Part shown: piece after piece, positions 1 through 7,523 of the stretch
How positions within the stretch are numbered: the first letter of the stretch is position 1
Layout of the letters: the number at the start of each line of letters is the position of its first letter
DNA from: Streptomyces sp. NBC_01750
GTDB taxonomy: Bacteria > Actinomycetota > Actinomycetes > Streptomycetales > Streptomycetaceae
Direction: 5' to 3'
Assembly (NCBI RefSeq): GCF_035918095.1
Contig: NZ_CP109137.1
Location: 8,124,001 to 8,188,000, forward strand
Length of the DNA: 64,000 nucleotides
Translations under genes and position numbers: made by a program
The notes under the pieces: model-generated
Database searches by the model: none
What the model saw: the letters and a program-made list of their open reading frames with translations, nothing else
What the model was told of the DNA's origin: nothing

Positions 1-2
1 AC

Positions 3-692
3 CACCGCAGCAGGGTCGACGAGTTCCGGATCGGGCTCCCGGACACACCGACGTACTTCCACAAGCCGACGTCGTCGCTCAACGCACACCAGGGCGCCAT
101 CGTCCGCCCCGCGGGATGCAAATGGCTCAACTACGAGGGCGAGGTCGCCATCGTCATCGGCAGGACCTGCCGCAACGTAGCGCCCGACCGGGCGGGGGAG
201 TACATCGCGGGCTACACCATCGCCAACGATTTCGGCCTGCACGACTTCCGCGACACCGACGCCGGCTCCATGCTGCGCGTCAAGGGCTCCGACACGCTCT
301 GTCCGCTCGGCCCCGGCCTTGTCACCGACTGGGACTTCCACGGCAAGCGGCTGCGTACATACGTCAACGGCGAAGTCGTCCAGGACGGTTCGACCGACGA
401 GATGAACTGGGACATGCACTATCTCGTTGCCGACATCGCCCGCACCATCACCCTGTTCCCCGGCGACGTTCTGCTGTCCGGCACGCCGGCCAACTCGCGG
501 CCGGTCAAGCCCGGCGATGTCGTGGAGGTGGAGGTCGACGGCCTCGGCCGGCTGACCAACCACATCGTCAGCGGCCCGGCCGCGATCCGCGCGGACGTGG
601 GCGCGCAGCCCACCGAGTCGGAGGAGGTGCTCTCAACGGCGCTCGGCGGCGACTGGGAGTTCCGCGGCGTCAGGCCGCCCGGGCGGGACTGA
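3..692 (+). CDS. FAH-family hydrolase/isomerase, 5' end cut by window
   Basis: The frame is open from the window edge, so the N-terminus is missing; about 229 residues are visible. The fragment has the fumarylacetoacetate hydrolase (FAH) C-terminal fold: a YEGEVAIVIG segment supplying the first metal-binding Glu, then NDFGLHDF, the KGSDTLCPLGP substrate loop, and the LFPGDVLLSGTPA and VKPGDVVEVEVDGLG strands near the C-terminus. Members use a divalent metal to hydrolyse, isomerise or decarboxylate 2-oxo acids in aromatic catabolism; the closest types are 5-carboxymethyl-2-hydroxymuconate isomerase and 2-hydroxyhepta-2,4-diene-1,7-dioate isomerase. A role in aromatic degradation would suit the nearby intradiol dioxygenase, but the substrate is not readable from the sequence. 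It converges on the next gene across a hairpin. Confidence 0.85.
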   Translation, partial: HRSRVDEFRIGLPDTPTYFHKPTSSLNAHQGAIVRPAGCKWLNYEGEVAIVIGRTCRNVAPDRAGEYIAGYTIANDFGLHDFRDTDAGSMLRVKGSDTLCPLGPGLVTDWDFHGKRLRTYVNGEVVQDGSTDEMNWDMHYLVADIARTITLFPGDVLLSGTPANSRPVKPGDVVEVEVDGLGRLTNHIVSGPAAIRADVGAQPTESEEVLSTALGGDWEFRGVRPPGRD

Positions 693-710
693 GACCCCGA
701 GCCAAGGAGT

Positions 711-738
711 GGGCCCGGATCATCAGGGATCCGGCCCC
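711..738. terminator. Bidirectional hairpin between convergent genes
   Basis: The arms GGGCCCGGATC and GATCCGGCCCC pair with one C-C mismatch around a 6-nt loop. The hairpin lies between the ends of the FAH-family gene and the convergent GATase gene. There is no clear U-tract, as is common in Streptomyces. Confidence 0.5.
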
Positions 739-753
739 ACACCTCTCAGCCCA

Positions 754-1473
754 TCACAGAACGCCGGAAGCCCGCACGAGCGCGTCGAAGAGCCGTTGCT
801 GGGCGGGATCCTCGTGCGCGGTGTCCTCGGGATGCCACTGCACGGCCGCGAACCAGCCCTGCGCTCCGGTGAGTTCCACAGCCTCGGGTGTGCCGTCGGC
901 GGCCGTGGCGGTGATGCGCAGCCCGTCACCGAGTCGGTCGACGCACTGGTGGTGACAGCAGGAGGCCTCGGTCTTCTCGGCGCCGGTGATCCGGGCGATC
1001 CGCGAACCGGGCCGTATTGCTACGGGGTGCACCGTATCGCGGTGCTCGCGACCGCCCATGTCCTGGTGCAGAGTGCCGCCCAGAACGGTGTTGACGACCT
1101 GGAGCCCGCGGCAGACAGCGAGCAGCGGCAGACCACTGCGCAGCGCCTGGCGGGCGGCTTCGAGGTCGAAGCCGTCCTGCTCGTCGTCGACGTCGTACAC
1201 ACTGTCGTGGCGGCCCCGGTCTCCGTAGCGATGGGGGGCGAGGTCGCCTCCGCCGGGAAGCAGGAGGCCGTCGAACCGGGCCAGTCGGGCCGCGACCCCG
1301 GCCGGATCGGCGATGCCTCCGGGGGCGTACGGATGGATGGTCACGGGCTCACCGCCCGCCCGCCACACCGCCTCCACGAGGGCACGGGCGTTGACCTCGG
1401 CGGCGTACCGCAGCGCGGAGGTGGAGTCGGCGAAGCGGGCGGGGAGCGCGATCAGGGGTCTTGGGGCTGTCAC
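754..1473 (-). CDS. Gamma-glutamyl-gamma-aminobutyrate hydrolase-type class I GATase (peptidase C26)
   Basis: 239 residues from a GTG start, close to the usual length of PuuD-like peptidase C26 proteins. The LLLPGGGD oxyanion segment (about residue 73) is followed by the nucleophile elbow LAVCRGLQ with the catalytic Cys (about 119), and by QWHPED near the C-terminus, which supplies the His-Glu of the triad. Family members hydrolyse gamma-glutamyl amides, for example gamma-glutamyl-GABA in putrescine breakdown or gamma-glutamylpolyamines in actinomycetes. No other polyamine gene is adjacent, so the substrate is inferred from family only. A MarR-type palindrome lies about 120 bp upstream of the start, and a MarR gene sits next door in the same orientation, so control by that regulator is plausible. 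Confidence 0.85.
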   Translation of the reverse strand: MTAPRPLIALPARFADSTSALRYAAEVNARALVEAVWRAGGEPVTIHPYAPGGIADPAGVAARLARFDGLLLPGGGDLAPHRYGDRGRHDSVYDVDDEQDGFDLEAARQALRSGLPLLAVCRGLQVVNTVLGGTLHQDMGGREHRDTVHPVAIRPGSRIARITGAEKTEASCCHHQCVDRLGDGLRITATAADGTPEAVELTGAQGWFAAVQWHPEDTAHEDPAQQRLFDALVRASGVL

Positions 1474-1591
1474 AGCTGGATCCAGGTCGATGTGAGCTCG
1501 GTGTACTTCTCCAGGGCGTGAGCGGCTTTCAGGGCGCGCGAGACTCGAGGTGCGGTGGTGAGGTCGCTGGTCCGGAGCCCCGAACGCCGTT

Positions 1592-1605
1592 GTTTGAGAT
1601 CAAAC
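1592..1605. promoter_or_regulatory. Candidate MarR-type operator
   Basis: The arms GTTTGA and TCAAAC form a perfect inverted repeat with a 2-bp spacer, in the 289-bp space between the MarR gene end and the GATase start. The size and AT-rich arms fit MarR-family sites. Binding is inferred. Confidence 0.4.
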
Positions 1606-1762
1606 GATATGAATCCGCGTCCGCACCGTCAAGGGCCTGACCGTATGTGAGGCCGGAGGCGGCGTGAGGTCAGGCATCGTGCGACCGGTGGGATCGTGAG
1701 GCCTGGGGCCGCGCGCGTGCTCAGGCCCGGCGATGTGCGTGCTCATGCCTGGCGGCGGTCGC

Positions 1763-2335
1763 TCACGCCTTCGGGCGCCGGCCGCTGCGCCGCGGCACCG
1801 GGGGAGCCCCGTCGAGCAGCTGCATCCGGCGCTCCTCGCCATGCGCCTCGATCTGTACGACGATGCGGCGCAGTGCGTTCGCCGTCTGCAGGCACTCCTC
1901 GTCGCTCAACTGCTCGGCGACGAAGGCCTCCTCGGCGTTGAACTCCGGGAAGAGGCTGTGCATCTGCGCCTCGCCCTTGTCGGTGAGGGCCAGCAGCACC
2001 CGTCGGCCGTCGGTGGGGTGCTCGGTACGCCTGACCAGCCCCCGCGACTCGAGGGTGCGCGCGACGCCCGTCAGTGTTCCCTTCGAGATCCCCGCTTCCT
2101 CGGCCACCTGGCGGGTCTCCATCTCGCCCCAGATCCATACGACCCACAGCACCACGAAGCCGGTCCAGGTCAGATCGGAGCCGCGCAGCACGGAGTTCTC
2201 CACATGCTGGCGCACCGCTGCGGCCGCGCGGTGGATGTTGCCCACCATGGCCATCTGCTCGTGCCGGATCGGTGTGTCGCCCAGTTTGGCCCGGACCATC
2301 CGCTCGGTCTCAGTGATGGATCGCTGACCAGGCAC
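1763..2335 (-). CDS. MarR-family transcriptional regulator
   Basis: 190 residues from a GTG start with a strong GGAGG Shine-Dalgarno a few bases upstream. The winged helix is clear: QVAEEAGISKGTLTGVARTLESRGLV (about residues 87-112) is helix-turn-helix plus recognition helix, and RTEHPTDGRRVLLALTDKG is the MarR wing carrying the signature DxR. N- and C-terminal helices would form the dimer interface. MarR proteins usually repress a neighbouring transporter or catabolic gene and release DNA on binding a phenolic or other small ligand. It lies upstream of, and in the same direction as, the GATase, and divergent from the intradiol dioxygenase about 430 bp away, so either could be its target. Confidence 0.9.
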   Translation of the reverse strand: MPGQRSITETERMVRAKLGDTPIRHEQMAMVGNIHRAAAAVRQHVENSVLRGSDLTWTGFVVLWVVWIWGEMETRQVAEEAGISKGTLTGVARTLESRGLVRRTEHPTDGRRVLLALTDKGEAQMHSLFPEFNAEEAFVAEQLSDEECLQTANALRRIVVQIEAHGEERRMQLLDGAPPVPRRSGRRPKA

Positions 2336-2766
2336 GAACCCTCCTCCGAATGGTCGCGGTTGTTCGGACTCGAATTATAGGTGGGTGCGGATCAGGCCAC
2401 GCGGCGTCGGGTGTGCGGAGTGGCGTCTGCCCACTCCGCACCATGGCCGACGAGCCGGGGTCGGCAAAGACTTCGAATGTCTTCGAGAGGCCGCCGGGGA
2501 GGGGGAGTTGCTCCGCGGCGGGCCGCAGCTCGGGTGTGGGTGCAGGTCAATCCCCGCTTCAAGGCTGCGCTGTCCGGCCATCGGCGAGCGATCCTCGGCG
2601 GACGGTGACGTCCATGTGGTCTGGACAACTGGCACACTGCCGGGCACGCTCCCCGCACAGCGTCCGCACTCGACCGCTACGTCGGCGGACCCTGAACCGC
2701 GAGGCAATCGTTTGTGGCCAAAAGATGTTCTTGTCATGCACACGGCGGACGCCTATCTTTCCGTTC
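2336..2766. other. Divergent intergenic region, 431 bp
   Basis: This region lies between the divergent MarR and dioxygenase starts and must hold both promoters. I see no convincing gene in it and no long palindrome; short TTCG/CGAA arms occur near 2367-2378, just upstream of the MarR start. The stretch ACTGGCACACTGCC near 2630 is the only other repeat noticed. Confidence 0.4.
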
Positions 2767-3561
2767 ATGAGCGATTCCCCCCACCCCCAGGGCGAGCCGT
2801 CCAACGGCCGCGAGAACGCATCCCGCCGCGCAGTCCTCACCGGACTCGGCGCTACCGCACTGTCACTGGCCGCCGCGGGACTGGCGGCCCCCGAAGGGCT
2901 CGGGACGAGCCCCCAAATCGAACAGGCACCGGCAGCCGCCACGCTCGAAGCCGCATGCGTGCTGACTCCCGAACAGACGGAAGGCCCCTACTACCTGGAC
3001 CTGGAGACGGTCCGCAAAAACATCACCGAAGGCAGGCCCGGCGTGCCGCTCACCCTGCGCACCACGGTGATCGACACCAGAACCTGCGCCCCGATCCCGA
3101 ATGTCGCCGTCGACATATGGCACTGCGACGCGCGTGGGATCTACTCCGGTTACGTCGCCGGCGGCTCGACTCCGGACACCACCTTCCTGCGCGGTGTTCA
3201 GCTCACCAACTCCAGCGGCGTCGCCGAGTTCACCACCATCTACCCCGGCTGGTACGCCGGCCGCGCCCTGCACATCCACCTCAAGACGCACGTCGGCGGC
3301 ACCGTCTCCGGCGGCACGTACGAGGGCGGGCACGTCTCCCACACCGGCCAGCTGTACTTCCCCGAGAACTACAACACACAGGTCGCCGCCCTCACCCCGT
3401 ACCGGACCAACACCGCCCGCCGCACGCTCAACGCCCAGGACGGCATCTACCGCAACGGCGGGTCGTCGACGCTGCTCGCCATCACCATGGTCGGCAGCAC
3501 GCTCAGCCAAGGTGTCATCGGCACCGTGCTCCTCGGCATCAACCCCACCGCAACTCCCTGA
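2767..3561 (+). CDS. Tat-exported intradiol ring-cleavage dioxygenase family protein
   Basis: 264 residues from the ATG at 2767. The N-terminus carries a twin-arginine signal: SRRAVLTGLG at about residues 20-29, then a hydrophobic Ala/Leu stretch, so the protein is exported folded. The mature part is an intradiol dioxygenase domain: LTPEQTEGPYYLD, VAVDIWHCDARGIYSGY (with the first Tyr ligand), and YPGWYAGRALHIHLK, which supplies the second Tyr and two His ligands of non-haem Fe(III). The family cleaves catechols between the hydroxyls. Secreted actinobacterial members are known and some act on lignin-derived or hydroxyquinol-type catechols, but the substrate here is unknown. A strong hairpin follows the stop. 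It is divergent from MarR, a plausible regulator for an aromatic-responsive enzyme. Confidence 0.88.
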   Translation: MSDSPHPQGEPSNGRENASRRAVLTGLGATALSLAAAGLAAPEGLGTSPQIEQAPAAATLEAACVLTPEQTEGPYYLDLETVRKNITEGRPGVPLTLRTTVIDTRTCAPIPNVAVDIWHCDARGIYSGYVAGGSTPDTTFLRGVQLTNSSGVAEFTTIYPGWYAGRALHIHLKTHVGGTVSGGTYEGGHVSHTGQLYFPENYNTQVAALTPYRTNTARRTLNAQDGIYRNGGSSTLLAITMVGSTLSQGVIGTVLLGINPTATP

Positions 3562-3585
3562 CGAGCGGCGGCCTGATCGGATAAT

Positions 3586-3619
3586 GACGGCGCAGTCGCC
3601 AACCGGCGGCTGCGCCGTC
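3586..3619. terminator. Strong bidirectional hairpin
   Basis: 15-nt arms (GACGGCGCAGTCGCC and GGCGGCTGCGCCGTC) pair with a single T-G wobble around a 4-nt AACC loop, between the convergent dioxygenase and beta-propeller genes. Confidence 0.8.
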
Positions 3620-3696
3620 CCACGGGCTCACTCGCAGTCCAACCGGAGGGCCGCTCGTGCCGGAGCCGGCGGCGGATACGGGCGGCGGCGCAGAGC

Positions 3697-5034
3697 TCAG
3701 CCGGCGGGGCTGGTCCAGTCGGCGGCCACATGGGCGATGCGTACACGCTGCGGGTGGTCGCCGACCGCTACGGACGCGACCTTTCTGCCGGTGGCGAAGT
3801 CGATCGCAGTGACGCGGTCGGCGCCGCTCTCCGAGATGACGCAGGATGTGCCGTCGCCGCTCACGGTCGCCCAGTACGGCTTCGAGGCCGGCACCAGCGG
3901 CCCCTCCTGGAGCGAGTTCCGGTCGACGATCGTCGCGTAGTCGTCCATGGTCCCGGCGATGCACAGCTTGTCGCCCGCGGAGTTCATCGACATACCGTGG
4001 TGGCGGGAGTCGTTTACCCATGTGGTGCGGTCTTCGCTGGTAGCCGGGTTCTTCGGCAGCGTCTTCGCCCGGGTGATCCGGTCGGATGCGATGTCGTACT
4101 CGAGGAAGCCGTTGAAGAAGGAGACCTGGAAGTAGAGCTTGGACTGGTCCGGTGTGAAGGCGACGGGCCGCACCGCGTCGGACAAGTCCTTGCGGCCGAA
4201 GGCGTCGAGCCGCGAGCGCATGTCGATGACCTTCACCTCCTTGAAAGCGGCGGCGTCGACGACGGTGATGCGGCGATCGCCCTTCGTCCAGTCCATGGCG
4301 GGGTCGTCGAGCGCGGTGTTGACCTCGCCGATCGACATGTTCCACAGATACTTGCCACCGTCGGTGAAGACGTTCTCGTGCGGCTTGTCGCCGGTCTTGA
4401 ACGACCCGAGCTGCTTCCCGGTCCGGATGTCGAGCACATGGACGGTGTTGGAGGTGGAGGCCGAGAGGGCGACGCGGGTGCCGTCGGGGGACACCGCCAT
4501 GTGGTCGGAGCGGTATCCGGAGACGGGGAAGCGCCAGTTGACCCGGCCGGTGGTCATGTCGATCGACACGACGTCGGCGAAGCTCGGGCGGGAGACGACC
4601 ATCGCCGAGCCGTCCGGGGTGGAGTACATGTCGTCGACGAACTGGTCGTGTCCCTCGCCGGGGCCGTTGCGGATGCCGAGGAAGTAGATCAGCTTGACCG
4701 GGTTGAGGTAGATCTCCGTGAGCCGCTGGGCCTTGTCCGGTATGACGTTGATGCGGCCGATCTTGGAGAAGTCGCCGTGGGACGCGATGACGTCGGCGGT
4801 GCCGTCCCAGTTGTTGCCCACGAACATCACCTCCCTGAGATCGGCTGCGCCGGCATGTGCGGCGCCGCCGGTCGTCACTCGAGGAGCGGTGGGCGCGGCG
4901 GCCGCTGCCGCCGGGCCCACGACGGCCATGGTGAAGGCTGTGGCGAGAGCGCTGAGCGAGCGCAGGGACGGGCGGCGCTGGGGAACACGCACGGAGACGA
5001 TCCGCTGTGAACGCCGCCTTGTGGGCAGAGACAT
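3697..5034 (-). CDS. Secreted YncE/YVTN-type beta-propeller protein
   Basis: 445 residues from an ATG preceded by a GGAAGG Shine-Dalgarno. The first 48 or so residues are an Arg-rich n-region and an Ala-rich hydrophobic core (ALATAFTMAVVGPAAAAAA), an export signal. The rest is built of WD/YVTN-like blades: SPDGTRVALSASTSNTVHVLDI, TPDQSKLYFQVSFFNGFLEYDI, and SGDGTSCVISESGADRVTAIDF, the latter repeating the pattern of strand, Ser/Thr-Gly, then VxxID. The protein probably forms a seven-bladed propeller outside the membrane. Such proteins bind partners or ligands, and no catalytic motif is visible. The gene is divergent from a TetR regulator across a perfect 13+13-bp palindrome, so TetR probably represses it. 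Confidence 0.75.
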   Translation of the reverse strand: MSLPTRRRSQRIVSVRVPQRRPSLRSLSALATAFTMAVVGPAAAAAAPTAPRVTTGGAAHAGAADLREVMFVGNNWDGTADVIASHGDFSKIGRINVIPDKAQRLTEIYLNPVKLIYFLGIRNGPGEGHDQFVDDMYSTPDGSAMVVSRPSFADVVSIDMTTGRVNWRFPVSGYRSDHMAVSPDGTRVALSASTSNTVHVLDIRTGKQLGSFKTGDKPHENVFTDGGKYLWNMSIGEVNTALDDPAMDWTKGDRRITVVDAAAFKEVKVIDMRSRLDAFGRKDLSDAVRPVAFTPDQSKLYFQVSFFNGFLEYDIASDRITRAKTLPKNPATSEDRTTWVNDSRHHGMSMNSAGDKLCIAGTMDDYATIVDRNSLQEGPLVPASKPYWATVSGDGTSCVISESGADRVTAIDFATGRKVASVAVGDHPQRVRIAHVAADWTSPAG

Positions 5035-5154
5035 CGTCGTTCCTTCCGTGGGGGCGAGTGGGGCCTCGTGGTGCGGAAGTGGTACTGGCGGTGCCGGAAG
5101 TCGTAGTGGAGCGCGGTGAGTTGTGCCTCAACAGCTGGGCCTCGGGCCTGCTCC

Positions 5155-5188
5155 GCCCAATCTGAATACGCGTCCATTCAGATTGGGC
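5155..5188. promoter_or_regulatory. Perfect 13-bp inverted repeat, likely TetR operator
   Basis: GCCCAATCTGAAT and ATTCAGATTGGGC are exact reverse complements separated by 8 bp (ACGCGTCC). The palindrome sits 121 bp upstream of the propeller start and 82 bp upstream of the TetR start, the expected place for a shared autoregulatory operator. Confidence 0.75.
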
Positions 5189-5269
5189 TACTGGAAAGTA
5201 ACGAGAGGGGGGACACTCCACAAGGCTCACGACACGAGAAAATGGTGCGGACCGACGAGGGAGGGGTCA

Positions 5270-5929
5270 GTGGCGGGCAGGCTCAGACAACCGACTGGCC
5301 GTTACGCAGGCAGGTCCGCCGAGGAACGGCAGGCCGACCGGCGTCAGCGGTTTCTTGCTGCCGGGCTCCAGCTCTTCGGCGACAGTCCCGGCTACCGCGC
5401 CACGACCGTGGCCGCTCTGAGCGAGGCCGCGGGACTGTCCACCCGTCAGTTCTACGAGGAGTTCCGCACCCTCGAAGACGTGCTCGCCGCCCTGCACCTT
5501 CAGGTCAACGACTGGGCGGAGGAGGCCGCCCTTGCCGCGCTCGTCGATGTGGACGGTCTGCCGATCGCGGAACGCGCCGCGGCGGCCTTCCGCGCCTATG
5601 CCGCCAACGTCACCGGCGATCCACGCCGTATCCGGATCACATTCGTCGAGATCATCGGTGTCAGCCCGCGGCTGGAGGAGCAGCGTCTGGCCCGGCGCTC
5701 CCGCTGGGTGGATCTCATCTGCGCGGAAGCCGCGGCGGCGGTCGGGCGGGGTGAGGCGGCGCCTCGTGACTACCGGGTCGCCGCGGCGGCCTTCATCGGC
5801 AGTGTGAACGGTCTCCTCCACGACTGGAGGGCCGGCTGGGTGGACGCGACGCTCGATCAGGTCGTCGACGAGCTGGTGCTGTTGCTGCTGGGCATCGTCC
5901 GCCCGGCCGGGTGGTGGCCCGGCGCGTAG
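5270..5929 (+). CDS. TetR/AcrR-family transcriptional regulator
   Basis: 219 residues. I chose the GTG at 5270 because a purine-rich GAGGGAGGGG precedes it directly; the frame is open further upstream but would run through the operator. The N-terminal DNA-binding domain is canonical: ERQADRRQRFLAAGLQLF, then a YRATTVAALSEAAGLSTRQFYEEF helix-turn-helix at about residues 37-60, followed by an all-helical ligand and dimer domain of normal length. The C-terminus ends in a Leu-rich helix. Its likely targets are itself and the divergent secreted beta-propeller gene, through the palindrome at 5155-5188. The inducer is unknown. Confidence 0.9.
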   Translation: MAGRLRQPTGRYAGRSAEERQADRRQRFLAAGLQLFGDSPGYRATTVAALSEAAGLSTRQFYEEFRTLEDVLAALHLQVNDWAEEAALAALVDVDGLPIAERAAAAFRAYAANVTGDPRRIRITFVEIIGVSPRLEEQRLARRSRWVDLICAEAAAAVGRGEAAPRDYRVAAAAFIGSVNGLLHDWRAGWVDATLDQVVDELVLLLLGIVRPAGWWPGA

Positions 5930-6016
5930 CGTGCCGCGAGCCAACTGTTTGAGCTGACCGGTGAGTTGGCATACGCACAACACCGTGCCGCATGAGTGGG
6001 TCCGGCTCGTTGTCCG

Positions 6017-6691
6017 TCAGCGCCGGAGCCATCGACGGAGCCGACGGGATTCCGGAGGGCTCTCGCCGGAGTCCGCCCCGGACGCCGCGGGGTAGGCGGG
6101 CATCCGGTCGGTGAAGTATGCGGCATCCTTGGGGCGATTCATTTCCGAGGCGCGCGGCCGTGGAGCGGGTTCCAGGTGCGGGATGTGCTTGGAGCAGTGG
6201 ACATACGCCTCCTCGACCGTCATGTGTATCCACATCTGCGGCTGTCGGCCGGGTGCTGCGTCCATCGGGAGGCTCGGGTATTCGGCACGTTGCTCCTGCT
6301 CGGTGCGCAGTTCGGCCGCTCCATTGATGTGCAGGCCTATGTGGTGTCGAGTGAAGTCGATGAAGAGCAGACCGAGATGAGGGTTCTCGGTGATGTTTCC
6401 GACGCTGGCCAGCACGCCGTTGCCGCGGTATTCGGGGTAGGTCAATGTGCGGGCGTCCAGCGCGGTGACGAACCCGGGCGGCCCGGCGCGGAAGGTGGAG
6501 TCGCAGGCGCCGCTCGCGTCGGCCGTGGACAGGAACACCATGGTCTGTCGGGCTATGAACTCCCGCATGGGGGGCGTGAGGAAGTCATGCATCTGCCGGT
6601 CGTAGAAGTCGGCCGCGCGGTCGGCGGTGCCGAACTGCTTCTGCACCATTCGCTCGCCGGGGGAGCCGACGGTCTCGTCGTGTGGGCTCAC
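6017..6691 (-). CDS. PPOX-class (pyridoxamine 5'-phosphate oxidase-fold) flavoprotein
   Basis: 224 residues from the GTG at 6691, which follows AGGAGGA. The reading frame is open for about 300 codons further upstream, but that part is not protein-like and runs through a decayed response-regulator gene. Domain: MREFIARQTMVFLSTADASG, FRAGPPGFVTALDARTLTYPEYRGNG (FMN-phosphate-binding strand region), then NITENPHLGLLFIDF and the Asn/Gly turn of the split-barrel core, ending in a basic Arg-rich tail. Members bind FMN or F420 and reduce or oxidise small molecules, or bind haem. Proteins of this subtype are usually annotated only as pyridoxamine 5'-phosphate oxidase family. No operon partner is evident. 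Confidence 0.8.
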   Translation of the reverse strand: MSPHDETVGSPGERMVQKQFGTADRAADFYDRQMHDFLTPPMREFIARQTMVFLSTADASGACDSTFRAGPPGFVTALDARTLTYPEYRGNGVLASVGNITENPHLGLLFIDFTRHHIGLHINGAAELRTEQEQRAEYPSLPMDAAPGRQPQMWIHMTVEEAYVHCSKHIPHLEPAPRPRASEMNRPKDAAYFTDRMPAYPAASGADSGESPPESRRLRRWLRR

Positions 6692-6885
6692 GGCTGCTGG
6701 GTCTCCTCCTGAGAGCGGGCAAGGTCCAACTGCCGGGACGGGATGGGAACATCCCGGGTGTTGTCGTGCATCCGCGTCCGTGGTAGTCCGGGCCGCAGTA
6801 TGACTCACGTGGGCCCGTGGCATCTGCGGTTGCGTATTGAGGCAGGCTTCATAGTGGTCCGCGGTACGGAGTTCGTCCAGGTCAT

Positions 6886-7115
6886 GGGGCAACGAGTTCC
6901 GCGGCCCACGCTGTGCTGATCGCGCGGCGGTGTGATGCCCTGGACCGGTCGCAGGGGTCCGTGACCGCGAATCCGCTCGCACCGGCGCGGAGCGCGCCGT
7001 AGACGTGGTCACCTCGTCGAAGGTCGGCACCAGCACTCGGGACGCCCCCGGACCGGCGGTGATCAGACGGGTGACTTCGGCCCGTGCATGCCGGGCGTCG
7101 GCATCTCCGCCCATG
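6886..7115 (-). pseudogene. Decayed NarL/FixJ-type response regulator receiver
   Basis: Three short blocks in different minus-strand frames reassemble into a receiver domain: MPTPGMHGP near 7104, EVTRLITAGPGASRVLVPTFDE (7078 downward), and HVYGALRAGASGFAVTD (about 7010-6960). In intact NarL-family receivers the order is phospho-Asp loop, helix, V-V-L-T-T-F-D, then YVYGALRAGASGFLLKD. At least two indels separate the blocks, the switch Thr region reads VPTFDE, and no LuxR-type output domain follows. It fills much of the 832-bp gap between the PPOX and PucR genes. Confidence 0.7.
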
Positions 7116-7523
7116 GCCGAATACCGATGCGAGGGTCCCCCCCCGACAGGGGTGGCGCTCGTTCTTGCCGCGGCGCTTGTCGGTGGTGGCGGTCGCCGAT
7201 CTGTCGTGCCTCGGTGGGGCCGGGTGCTGCGAGAAGACGGCCCAGGGAGCGTTCCCGAGGGAGCGGGCGAGTGTCGTTCCCGTCCGGGAACCGACCGCTT
7301 CGCGGGGGAGAGCCCTTCCATACCGTGGCTGCACGGAATCATCACGGTTTGGCTGAGACCTCGCCCCGAGCTAACCAACTGCTTAGCATGGTGGCTCCCT
7401 GGAAGGTGGCCTGCTTCCGCGCACCGACGGCTGACCCGGCGGAGGTCGCACGGCGCTCCGCCCAGCTCAGGACATGGCGGCTCGCCGTGGTGTTCTCGCA
7501 CGCCCCGTCCACCTGGAGGGTCC

